Assembly: GCA_013215295.1 (NCBI GenBank)
Contig: JABSOZ010000022.1
Coordinates: 16,306 to 80,305, forward strand
Length of the DNA stretch: 64,000 nt
Origin: Colwellia sp.
GTDB taxonomy: Bacteria > Pseudomonadota > Gammaproteobacteria > Enterobacterales > Alteromonadaceae
Direction of reading: 5' to 3'
Of the stretch, positions 35,427 to 45,361 are shown piece after piece (the stretch's first letter is position 1; every line of letters begins with the position of its first letter). The notes under the pieces were generated by a model. That model was not told where the DNA came from, searched no databases, and saw only the letters and a program-made list of their open reading frames with translations. Both the position numbers and the translations under genes were made by a program.

Positions 35427-36914
35427 ATGAAAGCTATCATAAAATTACACGCGACAGATAATGTCGCTATTGCCATGAGGAATTTATCTGCCGGTGAAAT
35501 AATCATCTTAGATAATGTTGAATTGCATATCAACGAAGCCATTGTTAAGGGCCATAAAATAGCCTTAACCGATCTGGCTAAAGAACAGCACGTTATTAAA
35601 TACGGTGCTCCTATTGGTTTTGCTTTACATGATATTAAGCAAGGTGACTGGATTCATACCCACAGCATAAAAACCAATCTTCATGATGAGTTGCAATATA
35701 AATATCAACCTGAATTTATCGAACAGCAAACGGCACTGCCATCACCGGAAGTTAATATTTACCGCCGTGCCAATGGTGACGTTGCTATTCGTAATGAAAT
35801 TTGGTTAATCCCTACGGTCGGTTGTGTTAATGGCATGATAGCGCAGATGAAAAAAGAATTTTTAGCACGACACCCTGAACTAGGTATTGATGGCGTACAT
35901 GTTTTTCCTCATCAATTTGGTTGTTCACAACTGGGTGATGACTTAGAAACAACCCGAATATTGCTACAAAACATGGTTTTACACCCTAATGCTGGTGGCG
36001 CTTTAGTGGTTGGTTTGGGCTGTGAAAACAACCAATTATCGGTATTTAAACAAGGTTTGGGTGACTTTGATAGTAATAGAGTGAAATTTATTATTACTCA
36101 GCAAGCCGATGACGAAATCGAAGAAGGCGTGCAGCTGTTAGAAGAAATTTATGCCGAAATCAAACAAGACAAACGCCAACAAGGCTTGTTGAGCGAAGTT
36201 AAATTTGGCCTAGAATGTGGGGGTAGTGATGGGCTATCAGGTATAACAGCCAACCCACTTCTAGGACATTTTTCCGATTATCTTATTGCTCAAGGTGGTA
36301 CCACGGTATTAACCGAAGTGCCGGAAATGTTTGGCGCAGAAACAATTTTAATGTCGCGTTGTAAAGACAAAGAGACTTTCACCGATTTAGTGGACATGGT
36401 TAATGATTTTAAACGTTATTATAGCGATCATAATCAGCCGATTTACGAAAATCCTTCACCGGGCAATAAAGATGGTGGTATAACCACCCTTGAAGATAAA
36501 TCATTAGGTTGCACGCAAAAAGCCGGTAGCAGCCAAGTTCAAGCGGTACTCAAATATGGTCAACGTTTAAAATTTCCGGGCTTGAACTTACTCGATGCTC
36601 CCGGTAATGATCCTATTGCGACCAGTGCCCTAGCCTCTGCCGGTTGTCATATGGTGTTATTTACCACAGGCCGTGGCACTCCCTATGGCGGATTTGTACC
36701 GACCTTGAAAATTTCAACCAATACAGAATTAGCTAACAAGAAAAAACGTTGGATAGATTTTGATGCCGGTATTCTCATAGGTGATGCCAGCATGAATGAA
36801 ACACACGAGAAGTTTGTTGAATTGTTAGTTAATGTAGTTAATGGTCAAGAAACTTGTAATGAAAAAAATGATATCCGTGAAGTCGCTATATGGAAAAAGG
36901 GAGTTACGCTGTAA
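35427..36914 (+). CDS. uxaA: Altronate dehydratase
   Basis: A 495-residue UxaA (E. coli 495), which dehydrates D-altronate to KDG using Fe(II). The N-terminal SAF-like domain (about 1-80) is followed by the core: NEIWLIPTVGCVNGMIAQMKKEF, HQFGCSQLGDDLETTRILLQNMVLHPNAGG, GLECGGSDGLSGITANPLLGHFSD, and the C-terminal GAPGN-like LLDAPGNDPIATSALASAGCHMVLFTTGRGTPYG. It lies between uxaB (1 bp) and kdgK (adjacent), so the three are one translationally coupled unit. Confidence 0.96.
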   Translation: MKAIIKLHATDNVAIAMRNLSAGEIIILDNVELHINEAIVKGHKIALTDLAKEQHVIKYGAPIGFALHDIKQGDWIHTHSIKTNLHDELQYKYQPEFIEQQTALPSPEVNIYRRANGDVAIRNEIWLIPTVGCVNGMIAQMKKEFLARHPELGIDGVHVFPHQFGCSQLGDDLETTRILLQNMVLHPNAGGALVVGLGCENNQLSVFKQGLGDFDSNRVKFIITQQADDEIEEGVQLLEEIYAEIKQDKRQQGLLSEVKFGLECGGSDGLSGITANPLLGHFSDYLIAQGGTTVLTEVPEMFGAETILMSRCKDKETFTDLVDMVNDFKRYYSDHNQPIYENPSPGNKDGGITTLEDKSLGCTQKAGSSQVQAVLKYGQRLKFPGLNLLDAPGNDPIATSALASAGCHMVLFTTGRGTPYGGFVPTLKISTNTELANKKKRWIDFDAGILIGDASMNETHEKFVELLVNVVNGQETCNEKNDIREVAIWKKGVTL

Positions 36915-37862
36915 ATGAGCATGAGTAAAATAGCCATCATTGGCGAATGTATGGTTGAAATATCTGGCCAGCCGTTTAATACCATGCAACAAAACTTTGG
37001 TGGCGATAGCATGAACACCGCCATTTACATAAAAAAAGTGGTCGGGGATGTCGTGGATGTACAGTACGTATCCGCTATGGGTGAAGATAGCTTAAGTACT
37101 GCGATGATCGAGAAATGGCAATCGTATGGCATTGATACAAGTTCAGTATTGATCAATCCGGAGAAACATGCCGGTTTGTATCTGATTCAAAATGATGATG
37201 ACGGCGAGCGTACCTTTCAATATTGGCGCAATGACTCTGCAGCAAAATATATGGTACAACACGCTAAATTTCCCGACGTAGTGAATAAATTGGCAGATGT
37301 TGACGCTATTTATTTATCGGGTATATCTCTAGCAATACTTCCTGTAAATGACTGTAAAACATTACTTGTTCACCTTAAAAAACTTGCAGAATCAGGTGTT
37401 AACATAATATTCGATAGCAACTACCGCCCTACTTTGTGGTCAAGTATATTGCATTGTCAGCAAGTTTATAACGAAGTATATGCTTTATCATCGTTAGCCT
37501 TAGTTACTTTTGATGATGAACATATGCTTTGGGGAGATACATCAATAGAAAAATGTCGTACTCGATTACATCAGCATGGGGTTAATGAATTAGTGATTAA
37601 AGATGGTGCAAACGGATGCCAGTATAGCCGTGATTCACAGAAAAATAGCGTTCTAATATTCCCAACTCAAAAGATAGAAAATGTTGTAGACACAACCGCT
37701 GCTGGCGATTCGTTTAATGCAGGATTTTTAGCTTATTGGCTACAGTCATGCCCAATAAAACAATGTGCTGATGCAGGGAACCAACTTGCGGGACAAGTTA
37801 TTCAGCAAAAAGGCGCTATTGTTGAAATTGAGTTAGAAGATATGCATTCGGTCCCACATTGA
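36915..37862 (+). CDS. kdgK: 2-keto-3-deoxygluconate kinase
   Basis: A 315-residue PfkB-family sugar kinase phosphorylating KDG to KDPG. N-terminal IAIIGECMVEISGQP and GGDSMNTAIYI substrate-binding motifs, DGERTFQYWRNDSAAKYM (KDG-type), and the C-terminal catalytic VVDTTAAGDSFNAGFLAYW. The ATG directly follows the uxaA stop codon. This is where the Uxa and Kdu branches merge. Confidence 0.95.
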   Translation: MSMSKIAIIGECMVEISGQPFNTMQQNFGGDSMNTAIYIKKVVGDVVDVQYVSAMGEDSLSTAMIEKWQSYGIDTSSVLINPEKHAGLYLIQNDDDGERTFQYWRNDSAAKYMVQHAKFPDVVNKLADVDAIYLSGISLAILPVNDCKTLLVHLKKLAESGVNIIFDSNYRPTLWSSILHCQQVYNEVYALSSLALVTFDDEHMLWGDTSIEKCRTRLHQHGVNELVIKDGANGCQYSRDSQKNSVLIFPTQKIENVVDTTAAGDSFNAGFLAYWLQSCPIKQCADAGNQLAGQVIQQKGAIVEIELEDMHSVPH

Positions 37863-38073
37863 TCTTAAGATCGAAATAAGCGCTGTGTTATTTTTAATTC
37901 ATAACTAACTCGACTTGAAAGGCTAATTCATCAAGGCCGAAAAACAGATTAAACAACGATAACAGTAGCCTAAATCTACTTTTTGGCTACGTGCTTAAAT
38001 TTACTTTTAAACAACACAACAAAAATGCTGTGCTCTATAAAACAATCAACTTACTAATATTATAGGTTTCATA
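37863..38073. other. Spacer between kdgK and the aldolase gene
   Basis: No operator palindrome is seen. A weak GTAGCC / GGCTAC inverted repeat lies at about 37968-37991. The aldolase may be read from the upstream transcript. Confidence 0.4.
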
Positions 38074-38691
38074 TTGCAAAAATTTTCAACATTAATGGCT
38101 CAACAAACACTTCTACCGATAATTACAGCTCATACTGTTGAGCAAGGGGTCAATATTGCTAAAGCAATGAAAAATGCTGGACTTTCATTGGTTGAAGTAG
38201 TCTTGAGAACTGATGCGTCGCTTGAAGCGCTTAGTGAAATTAAGAAGCAAGTGCCCGGTTTAATTGTTGGTGCTGGCACTGTTACTTCAAAAGAGCGACT
38301 TGAACAAGCTATTAATGCCAACGCCGATTTTATAGTAACTCCAGCGGTTTCAGACAAATTATTAACTGCACTGACCAAGTCGCCTATTCCTGTTTTACCT
38401 GGCGTATCAAATACAGGTGAAATATTACTAGCTAGAGAATATGGCTATACCGAACAAAAGCTATTTCCTGCTTCACTTGCTGGAGGCACAAAGTTTATCT
38501 CTACCATTAGCACAATTTTTGACGATGTTATATTTTGCCCTACAGGCGGTATTACTGCAGAAAATAAACACGAGTATCTTACACTCAATAATGTTTTCGC
38601 CGTTGGGGGGACGTGGATATCAAAGCCTGAATGGGTAGAGCAGAAAAATTGGCAAGCCATAACCAACGCATGCCGACTTGCAAATCAATAA
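38074..38691 (+). CDS. kdgA: KDPG / KHG aldolase
   Basis: A 205-residue class I aldolase splitting KDPG to pyruvate and glyceraldehyde-3-phosphate. LVEVVLRTDASLEAL holds the catalytic Glu, and EQKLFPASLAGGTKFISTIS holds the Schiff-base Lys. A TTG at 38074 with AGGT upstream is taken as the start because the paralogous remnant at 10978 also begins with an xFSTL sequence. An ATG at 38095 would lose that part. It completes the pathway whose products need FBA and FBP to reach hexose phosphate. Confidence 0.92.
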   Translation: MQKFSTLMAQQTLLPIITAHTVEQGVNIAKAMKNAGLSLVEVVLRTDASLEALSEIKKQVPGLIVGAGTVTSKERLEQAINANADFIVTPAVSDKLLTALTKSPIPVLPGVSNTGEILLAREYGYTEQKLFPASLAGGTKFISTISTIFDDVIFCPTGGITAENKHEYLTLNNVFAVGGTWISKPEWVEQKNWQAITNACRLANQ

Positions 38692-38780
38692 TCAAGTGAG
38701 TGCGAGAGTTAATTAATCTCAATTATCACATTGGGCTTATAAAAATTTAACTTTATTTATCGGTACAAGAGGAAGATCAC

Positions 38781-39908
38781 ATGAATAATATTATTCAACC
38801 CCATTCCATGTTTAGCTTCATGATAAAAATAATACTGCCATTGTTATCCGTAGTTGCTACCTTTAATGAGGCTTTTGCTAATGAAGCTACCTTATATGAA
38901 TGCCCTACGAGCAAATGTGTTTACCAAACGCTTAAAATTATTAAGCCAGGTGACACCCTCATGCTTGAAGGCGGTAAAGTGTATGAGATTAATAAAAGTT
39001 TTAAACTGGAGGCCAGCGGCTCTAAAGACAACAGAATAACCTTCAGTTCAAAAGACAAAAGTTCTCAGCACCGACACGCTATTATCTCTACTGTCGGTGG
39101 AAAAAAGGAAGAAAACCTTACGGCAATTAAAGTAACGGGGTCGTTTTGGGATCTTTCACGCCTTGAAATTAGCGGAAAGCGCATTCCCCTCAAGACAAAC
39201 TACTGGGACGTAAACGGTTTCCGTATCGGCCTATATTTGGATGGCGCCGCAGAAAATAATATTGAAGATATTCATATTCATCATACCCACAATGCGGCTG
39301 TCGCTATAAGAAAGGAAAGCCATCATAATAGCTTCAGGCGAATGAACATTCATCATATTGGGGAATGGCTTAATAAGGATTATAACGCTCATGAAGGGGA
39401 AGGGTTTTATATTGGCTCATCAAAAGGAATGGATATGGCGGGTAATAAAGCGCGAGTTCACGATATTTTAATTGAAGACAGTATTATAGGGCCAGGTGTG
39501 TTGGGCCAATATGTTGATATAAAATACGGAGCGTCAGCGGTCACCGTTCGCCAAAATACGTTCAATGCTTGGGAAATACCCTATAATGAAGAGATCATTA
39601 AGTTGGCAGGTTTTGCAAACCATATTGTAAATAATAACTTCATAGGCTCCCACCAAAGACTTAAACAGTATATATATCTTGTTAACAAGAAAACTAAAAA
39701 TCCTGTTCGAGTAGACTATCGCGGTTTGAAAAACATTCCAGCACCTTCAGGCAGAGATAATACGATAGCGAACAATACCTTTTATACTGATAACCAGCAT
39801 GTTGTGGCCATAAAAAATGAACTTAAAGCGGCAGATCGTTCCACAACAGTGAATGAAGGGAATATCATAGCGCCTTTAAATTCTCTAGATGAATCAACAC
39901 TAGATTAA
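38781..39908 (+). CDS. Secreted right-handed beta-helix protein, possible polysaccharide lyase
   Basis: A 375-residue protein with an N-terminal signal (LSVVATFNEAFANE) and a parallel beta-helix pattern. The segment KPGDTLMLEGGKVYEINKSFKLEASGSKDNRITFSSKD is typical of the opening coil of PL6/PL9-like helices. It is followed by IEDIHIHHTHNAAVAIRKESHHNSFRRMNIHHI and NTFNAWEIPYNEEIIKL. The gene has AGAGGAAGATC upstream and follows kdgA after 89 bp. A pectin lyase role (for example PL9-like) is plausible from position, but catalytic residues cannot be assigned. Confidence 0.7.
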   Translation: MNNIIQPHSMFSFMIKIILPLLSVVATFNEAFANEATLYECPTSKCVYQTLKIIKPGDTLMLEGGKVYEINKSFKLEASGSKDNRITFSSKDKSSQHRHAIISTVGGKKEENLTAIKVTGSFWDLSRLEISGKRIPLKTNYWDVNGFRIGLYLDGAAENNIEDIHIHHTHNAAVAIRKESHHNSFRRMNIHHIGEWLNKDYNAHEGEGFYIGSSKGMDMAGNKARVHDILIEDSIIGPGVLGQYVDIKYGASAVTVRQNTFNAWEIPYNEEIIKLAGFANHIVNNNFIGSHQRLKQYIYLVNKKTKNPVRVDYRGLKNIPAPSGRDNTIANNTFYTDNQHVVAIKNELKAADRSTTVNEGNIIAPLNSLDESTLD

Positions 39909-40436
39909 CAGAGCGAAAAGTAACATGAGATCTGGATAGCAAAAGTTAGTGTTCTGAGTGAAACTCCACTGGCAGCTATGTTTAGGTTTATTAGTCTCAA
40001 ACCAAAGAATCATCCACCATCCTAGTCAGGCTGGTGTCGAAAAAACCTAAACTTAACGGCCTGTCAGCGTTTGCAATGGTCTCAACAATTTACGTCTAGC
40101 TGATAAACTAAACCTATAATCACCGAGCGTCCGCTTTATGATCATACACCTGCCCTTTACAATATTTCTGCCTTAGTCAGTCATGCACAAATCGCCATAA
40201 AACCTAACTCGCTATGTGCCCCTTTCCACCATAGAAGTATGAAAGTTATGCCAGCTAAAGGATGCTAATGCAAGATCAATTTTTAGTAGTCAAAGAGATT
40301 GTAAAATGTCTGCTCTAATGTTTTAATTTACGACTAACAAAGATACGCACCTGTCTTTTTTATATAGATTGTGAAAAATAGTGAGGCACCATTCATTGTC
40401 AAGCTTGTTGGTGCTCTAGATGCGGCAACTAGCTTA
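39909..40436. other. Intergenic region with no intact gene
   Basis: Stop-rich on both strands. It carries imperfect GTTTAGGTTT/AAACCTAAAC inverted repeats (about 39980-40110), suggestive of a decayed insertion sequence, and one copy of a 20-bp direct repeat (40208-40227) whose partner lies beyond the deaminase gene. Confidence 0.4.
40208..40227 (+). repeat. 20-bp direct repeat, copy 1
   Basis: CTCGCTATGTGCCCCTTTCC, matching 19 of 20 bases at 41876-41895. The two copies bracket the riboswitch and adenine deaminase gene. Confidence 0.6.
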
Positions 40437-40504
40437 TCTTCGTATAACCCCAGTGATATGGACTGGGGGTCTCTAGCAGGAACCATAAATCCTGATTACG
40501 AAGA
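40437..40504 (+). ncRNA. Purine riboswitch, adenine-sensing type
   Basis: The aptamer is complete. P1 is CTTCGTA (40438-40444) with TACGAAG (40497-40503), and P2/L2 is CCCAGT-GATATGG-ACTGGG. J2/3 is TCTCTAGC and P3/L3 is CAGGA-ACCATAAA-TCCTG. The specificity base before P1' (U74 in the standard numbering) is T at 40496, which pairs with adenine; guanine switches have C. The gene after it encodes an adenine deaminase, as in the Vibrio vulnificus add switch. A long leader with no T-run terminator before the ATG suggests translational control. Confidence 0.92.
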
Positions 40505-40596
40505 GTTCAGTACGTTAGTGCTTTTCTCTTTGTATGGATAATTTTTCTTCACAAGATAAGTGCTGAATAAACTTCTTATTTATTAGGAACTAAATC

Positions 40597-41604
40597 ATGA
40601 AAGAATTTATCCAATATTTACCTAAGGTTGAATTACATCTTCATATCGAAGGAACACTTGAGCCTGAGCTGATGCTTAAGCTTGCAAAGCGTAACAATAT
40701 TCATATTCCTTTCAAATCGATTGCTGAAGCTAAAGATGCATATAATTTTCATAACCTACAATCGTTTCTAGATATTTACTTCCAAGGAGCTGAGGTATTA
40801 ATTAATGAACAAGATTTCTTTGAGCTAACTTGGGCCTATTTACTGCGCTGCAAAGACGATAATGTTTTACATACAGAAGTGTTTTTTGATCCCCAAACAC
40901 ATACCGAACGAGGTATTTGTTTTGACACTGTGGTTAATGGTATTCATCGCGCACTTATAAAAGGCACAACAGAGTTAGGTATCAGCAGTAAACTCATTAT
41001 GTGTTTTTTACGACATTTGGATGAAGAGTCAGCATTTAAAACATTAGCTCAGGCACAATCACATAAAGATAAAATCATAGGTGTGGGGTTAGATTCAACT
41101 GAAATTGGTCACCCTGCGGGAAAATTTGAGAGAGTATTTATACAAGCTATTGAGCAAGGGTTCTTAACCGTCGCCCACGCTGGAGAAGAAGGGCCAGCAA
41201 GCAATATCCATGATGCATTGAACTTACTTAAAGTCACTCGAATTGATCATGGTGTTCGCTGTTCAGAAGATGAAGCTTTAATAAAGCACCTAGTCACTGA
41301 GCGCATTCCTCTCACTGTTTGTCCTTTATCAAATATTAAGCTAAAGGTATTTAATAGTATGGAACAACACAATATCGTCACCCTTCTTAGAAAAGGAGTA
41401 TGTGTAACTATTAACTCTGACGACCCAGCATATTTTGGTGGCTATATGACAGATAACTTTTTTGCGGTAACAAACGCACATTCTATGAATAAGACTGAAA
41501 TTGCGCAATTTAGTTTGAACGCAATCTATGCGAGCTTTATTTCCGATAGTAAAAAAGAACAACTAAGAATAGTGATTCAAAAATATTTAGACGTACACCA
41601 ATAA
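40597..41604 (+). CDS. add: Adenine (adenosine-type) deaminase
   Basis: A 335-residue amidohydrolase. Zinc ligands are seen in VELHLHIEGTLEPELMLKLAKRN (HxH), VAHAGEEG, and NSDDPAYFGGYMTDNF; RIDHGVRCSEDE and LTVCPLSNIKL are also conserved. The LPKVELHLHIEGTLEPEL start and the SDDPAYFGG end resemble the adenine deaminase subgroup more than classical adenosine deaminases. The adenine riboswitch 93 bp upstream supports adenine as substrate. Adenine is converted to hypoxanthine plus ammonia. AGGAAC precedes the ATG. Confidence 0.92.
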   Translation: MKEFIQYLPKVELHLHIEGTLEPELMLKLAKRNNIHIPFKSIAEAKDAYNFHNLQSFLDIYFQGAEVLINEQDFFELTWAYLLRCKDDNVLHTEVFFDPQTHTERGICFDTVVNGIHRALIKGTTELGISSKLIMCFLRHLDEESAFKTLAQAQSHKDKIIGVGLDSTEIGHPAGKFERVFIQAIEQGFLTVAHAGEEGPASNIHDALNLLKVTRIDHGVRCSEDEALIKHLVTERIPLTVCPLSNIKLKVFNSMEQHNIVTLLRKGVCVTINSDDPAYFGGYMTDNFFAVTNAHSMNKTEIAQFSLNAIYASFISDSKKEQLRIVIQKYLDVHQ

Positions 41605-42020
41605 CGCTTTATTTAATAGATATTATGTTTGGATAAAAATTAATTTACTATCGATACCTGTTCGAGGTGTACGGCGTCAAGTCAAAGATTTAACTGCTAA
41701 TATAGACAAAGCAGCCTTATATTGGCTGCTACTTAGTTACTGTAAAAGTTAACTAATAAGGAAGAAGTTAGCCTTAAAGATCCAACAGTGATCTCAGCTA
41801 TTAAACCTACAATGGTAGCTTAAATATAACAACTAGAAACGTCCATTTTGCGTATAGAGTGATCATAAATCATATCTCGCTAAGTGCCCCTTTCCGAGGT
41901 GGACTTATCGAAAATCAAGACAATCTAAGCTCATAGAATAACTTTTTTATTTACTCATATTTATATCCTCCTACCTTTAAGCTTAACTTTTAGTTCTATA
42001 GTTGAAGTCGGGGATTAATC
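41605..42020. other. Intergenic region with direct repeat copy 2
   Basis: No gene seen. CTCGCTAAGTGCCCCTTTCC lies at 41876-41895. Confidence 0.4.
41876..41895 (+). repeat. 20-bp direct repeat, copy 2
   Basis: 19 of 20 bases equal to the copy at 40208-40227, same orientation, 1668 bp apart. Confidence 0.6.
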
Positions 42021-42617
42021 ATGACAGCTTGGAATAAAGATAAACGTGTTGGCCAGAAAAAAGCATTTAAACTTGACGAAATTTAGCGCATTCGAATACG
42101 GTTAGAAATTGAAAACAAACTAGAGCAATTAGCTTTATTTAATTTAGCTATCGATAGTAAACTTAGATCTTGTGATTTAATAATCTTAAAAGTTCGCGAT
42201 ATTTCATCAGCCTCACTTATTCAATCTCGAGCGATGATTGAACAACAAAAAACTCACAAAGAAGTTCAATTTGAAATTACACCAAAGACTCAACAGTGTT
42301 TGAGCCAGTGAGTATATTTGAAAAATCTATCGTCCTTTGATTTTTTATTTCCTAGTCCGAGAAAACTAGGGCAACATATTTGCTATCACTACTATGCCAA
42401 TATAATCAAAAAATGGGTCTCCACCCTAGGGTTAGACATCACCCAATATGGAACGCACTCGCTAAGACGTACTAAGGCATCCTTAATTTATGCAAAGACA
42501 AAGAATTTAAGGGCTATTGAGCTATTACTTGGTCATTCAAAGCTACAAAGTACAATTGAATATTTAGGGGTTGAAATAGAGGATGCGTTGTCTATTTCAG
42601 AAAGCACAAAAACTTGA
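42021..42617 (+). pseudogene. Tyrosine recombinase (integrase) pseudogene
   Basis: A frame of 198 codons broken by two nonsense codons: TAG at 42084-42086 and TGA at 42309-42311. Sequence on both sides is a short phage-integrase-family recombinase: RIRIRLEIENKLEQLALFNLAIDSKLRSCDL, then YGTHSLRRTKASLIYAKTKNLRAIELLLGHSKLQSTIEYLGVE. The Arg (SLRR), His (LLGH) and nucleophile Tyr (IEYLG) are present. In relatives both stop positions are Trp, so each is probably a single G-to-A change. Confidence 0.82.
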
Positions 42618-43067
42618 ATTATAGAGTTCGCGCAACAGAAGTTTGTGGCGCTAACGCCCGTGAGCGAATCAGAAACTCGCAATAATCCTGAACTAAAACC
42701 TACATTGCAATTGTTTTAATGGTATCAAATTAAGTGAACTTACCTATGTAGTAAGCGACAGGATGCACCAGAATGGGTTAATCGAACAGAAATAAACTAT
42801 TCTCGATGACGTCGTTTGAAATCAAAAAATTACCTCTTTTGATAATTAGAACTCTGTGAGTAATTAAAGACTAACTCACGCTATGAGACGTGGTATTTAC
42901 ATCTGCCAGAATCAACAGCCATATTTCATGAGTATTCACTTTAAACACTCAGGTAAGATTATGATTTTATGTAAATATATTATAAAGGCCTTTATCTATA
43001 GAACAGTTGCACAACAGTTTTCTGATGGTAGACTAATTATATTTTAAATAAGATGAAATAGTGAAGT
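42618..43067. other. Intergenic region, no gene seen
   Basis: Frequent stops in all frames and no recognisable element; it presumably contains the promoter of the pentapeptide-repeat gene. Confidence 0.4.
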
Positions 43068-43922
43068 ATGCAAAGATTCTTGAAACAATTATTTAACTTG
43101 TTGGTATTTAAAATGTTACCACAAATCTGGCATTATTCCGGACTTGCCTATATTGCCGCCAAAGCATCTTCCAGTGAGAATAAAGAGCATCATCCTACAT
43201 TACCTATTTGGTTATTAGGTCTGTATTTAGGTTTGTTTGGTATGGCAACCCAATATTATGAAACTCGCTTGAACCGTTTTGAAAGTATACTCAATATTTA
43301 TGTCTCACAACTTGGTACGAGTGCTAGAACTAACACCTTTTTAGGTTTGGCACTACATCAGAAATATGAACTACCCATTGAACCCGACTTCAGAGATCCT
43401 TGGCGTACGATAAAAACCTTAATATTTAAGGCCGAGGCAATGAATCAAGATCAAAGCCATGCAAAAAAAATCAGACGGATATCTGACATTATTTCACGTT
43501 TTAAAGGGGTACTCGGTTGTGAATATAAGCCTGAAGAACTTGGATTTGATAATTGTGAAGTTGCCAATTTAACCACTGCAAACCTAAGTCGCGCAGATTT
43601 ATCTCAAGCAAACCTGCGGAAAACTATATTACTTGCGGTTGATTTAACCAAAGCCAACCTTAACCAAGCGGATATGAGTATGGCTAATCTCATGATGTCT
43701 GATTTGAGTCGTGCTAACTTAAGTGAAGCTAACCTTTACAAGGCGAATTTAGCCCAAGCAACTATTCAAGGAACAGATCTTACTAATGCAAACCTTAAAG
43801 GAGCAAATTTACTTGGGGTCAAACTCCTGAATTGTGAACAATTAAAAAGTGCTAAGTTTTGGCAATCGACCTATCGTGATGATTCTTTAGCTTGTGGAGC
43901 TTCAATTCCTAAAGAAAAATAA
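43068..43922 (+). CDS. Pentapeptide-repeat membrane protein
   Basis: A 284-residue protein with a hydrophobic segment at about residues 47-63 (IWLLGLYLGLFGMATQYY), a helical linker, and about 17 pentapeptide repeats of A(D/N)LxX type from about residue 165 to 262 (ANLSRADLSQANLRK). The repeats fold as a right-handed quadrilateral beta-helix, a general scaffold. It stands alone with weak ribosome binding signal. No partner or target can be inferred. Confidence 0.8.
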   Translation: MQRFLKQLFNLLVFKMLPQIWHYSGLAYIAAKASSSENKEHHPTLPIWLLGLYLGLFGMATQYYETRLNRFESILNIYVSQLGTSARTNTFLGLALHQKYELPIEPDFRDPWRTIKTLIFKAEAMNQDQSHAKKIRRISDIISRFKGVLGCEYKPEELGFDNCEVANLTTANLSRADLSQANLRKTILLAVDLTKANLNQADMSMANLMMSDLSRANLSEANLYKANLAQATIQGTDLTNANLKGANLLGVKLLNCEQLKSAKFWQSTYRDDSLACGASIPKEK

Positions 43923-44006
43923 AGTTAATAGGAGCACTTTGTATAACCTGCTTTGTCTTAAAATTAACTTTCATAGCCAAAGGCCTAGCGATCCTTACTC
44001 GATATA

Positions 44007-45224
44007 TTAATGAAGGCTATATACGATTAAACTATCTCCCTTGCCCGTAGTGACGAGTAGATGTTTTCCATCTGGTGAAACATAGACAGAGGCAGCACCA
44101 TTGAGTGCATCTGCCTTTTTTACCCCTTCGCTTTTCATCACTGAAATAATTTTTAATTTACCGTCATTGAGTCTTTCCAAAGATACTACCGCATTATCTG
44201 ATTCAGAGGCTACATACACACGCGTTCCATCTGGAGATGTTGTAACATATCCAGCAGAGCCAAGACCACTTACCTTATTGTCTGAGTTACTTATCGATTG
44301 AATATAGGAATATTTACCTAGAGAATTTCTAGCAAAGACGATAATAGCATTACTTCCTCCACAGGCCGCGTATAAATAGTGACCATCTGGCGACATTGCT
44401 AAGCCTTGCGGTGCTATCATATTTCTCACCCCATCTTTTCCGTTGTTCAATGTCTGACTATGCTTTAGAACACCTTTTGCATTTCGATGGAAAATAGTAA
44501 TTGCATTTTCATTAAATCCTGCGACGATGAGTTGAGCGTTATTCGGAGTTAGAATAACGTTAACTGCACCAGCTAATCCATATTTAGTATTATCACCATC
44601 TCTAATAGCATGATTAAAAGAGACATTTCCATTTTTATCAATGTCGAAAATGGAGACGGCATTGCTCGCTACACTTGCCACATATAATTGACTATTGTCA
44701 TTGGTGATGGCGATGTCATATGCGCCGAGAAGCCCAAGTTTGTCTTTTTTCTTGATCGAACTTTCCTCACTAAAAACTTCCTCATAAGGCAGTCCATCTC
44801 TAAATACTTGTAAAAATTGATAATTACCCTGTTCGTTTTGTTCGAATACTGTCAAAGCGCTATCATAAAAACTGACGACATAAACACGACGTCCATCGGG
44901 GGATAAAACTAAAGATGTTGCACCATTTAAGCCAGAAATTTTTGTATTGTTTGTAAAGATGCGATTAAAAGTGAGCTTAAAATCAGCATCGACATTAAAA
45001 ATAGCCAACGAATTATCATCAGCACTGGTAACAAATAACAAGGTGCCATCAGGTGTCAGTTGAACGACTCTTGCTCCTCCTAGACCGTTTACCCCTCGTT
45101 GGTTATCTTCAAGCACTTGTTTTTCACGTATCGACTCCAGCGTTGAATAAGGCTTATGATTAGAAATACAACCCGCTGTAAAGCTAACGATAAGGAGGAT
45201 TAATCCATATGTTTTAATTGCCAC
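44007..45224 (-). CDS. Beta-propeller lipoprotein (lactonase/YVTN-like)
   Basis: A 405-residue protein with a lipobox (IVSFTAGCIS) and about seven blade repeats of the form LSPDGRRVYVVSFYDSALTVFEQNEQGNY, separated by about 50 residues. The blades resemble 6-phosphogluconolactonase/YVTN-type propellers, but no catalytic residues are evident, and secreted members often bind partners. It is a single gene, convergent with the pentapeptide-repeat gene. Confidence 0.8.
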   Translation of the reverse strand: MAIKTYGLILLIVSFTAGCISNHKPYSTLESIREKQVLEDNQRGVNGLGGARVVQLTPDGTLLFVTSADDNSLAIFNVDADFKLTFNRIFTNNTKISGLNGATSLVLSPDGRRVYVVSFYDSALTVFEQNEQGNYQFLQVFRDGLPYEEVFSEESSIKKKDKLGLLGAYDIAITNDNSQLYVASVASNAVSIFDIDKNGNVSFNHAIRDGDNTKYGLAGAVNVILTPNNAQLIVAGFNENAITIFHRNAKGVLKHSQTLNNGKDGVRNMIAPQGLAMSPDGHYLYAACGGSNAIIVFARNSLGKYSYIQSISNSDNKVSGLGSAGYVTTSPDGTRVYVASESDNAVVSLERLNDGKLKIISVMKSEGVKKADALNGAASVYVSPDGKHLLVTTGKGDSLIVYSLH

Positions 45225-45361
45225 AAATGATGTCCATGAATGATGTTTAAATATGAAGTAAAACTAATTTAGCCGTATTAACATAAAGCGTACGGTAAAA
45301 ATAGTAATAGCTTGGGTAAGAAGGTTTCACAAAACTCAGGACGCTAATGAAACCTTAAAAC

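Noticed and set aside
42084..42311. Stop codons in the recombinase gene as recoding of Trp
   Set aside because: One is TAG and the other TGA, both in a gene next to other decayed material; neighbouring genes use TGG normally, so mutation is simpler.
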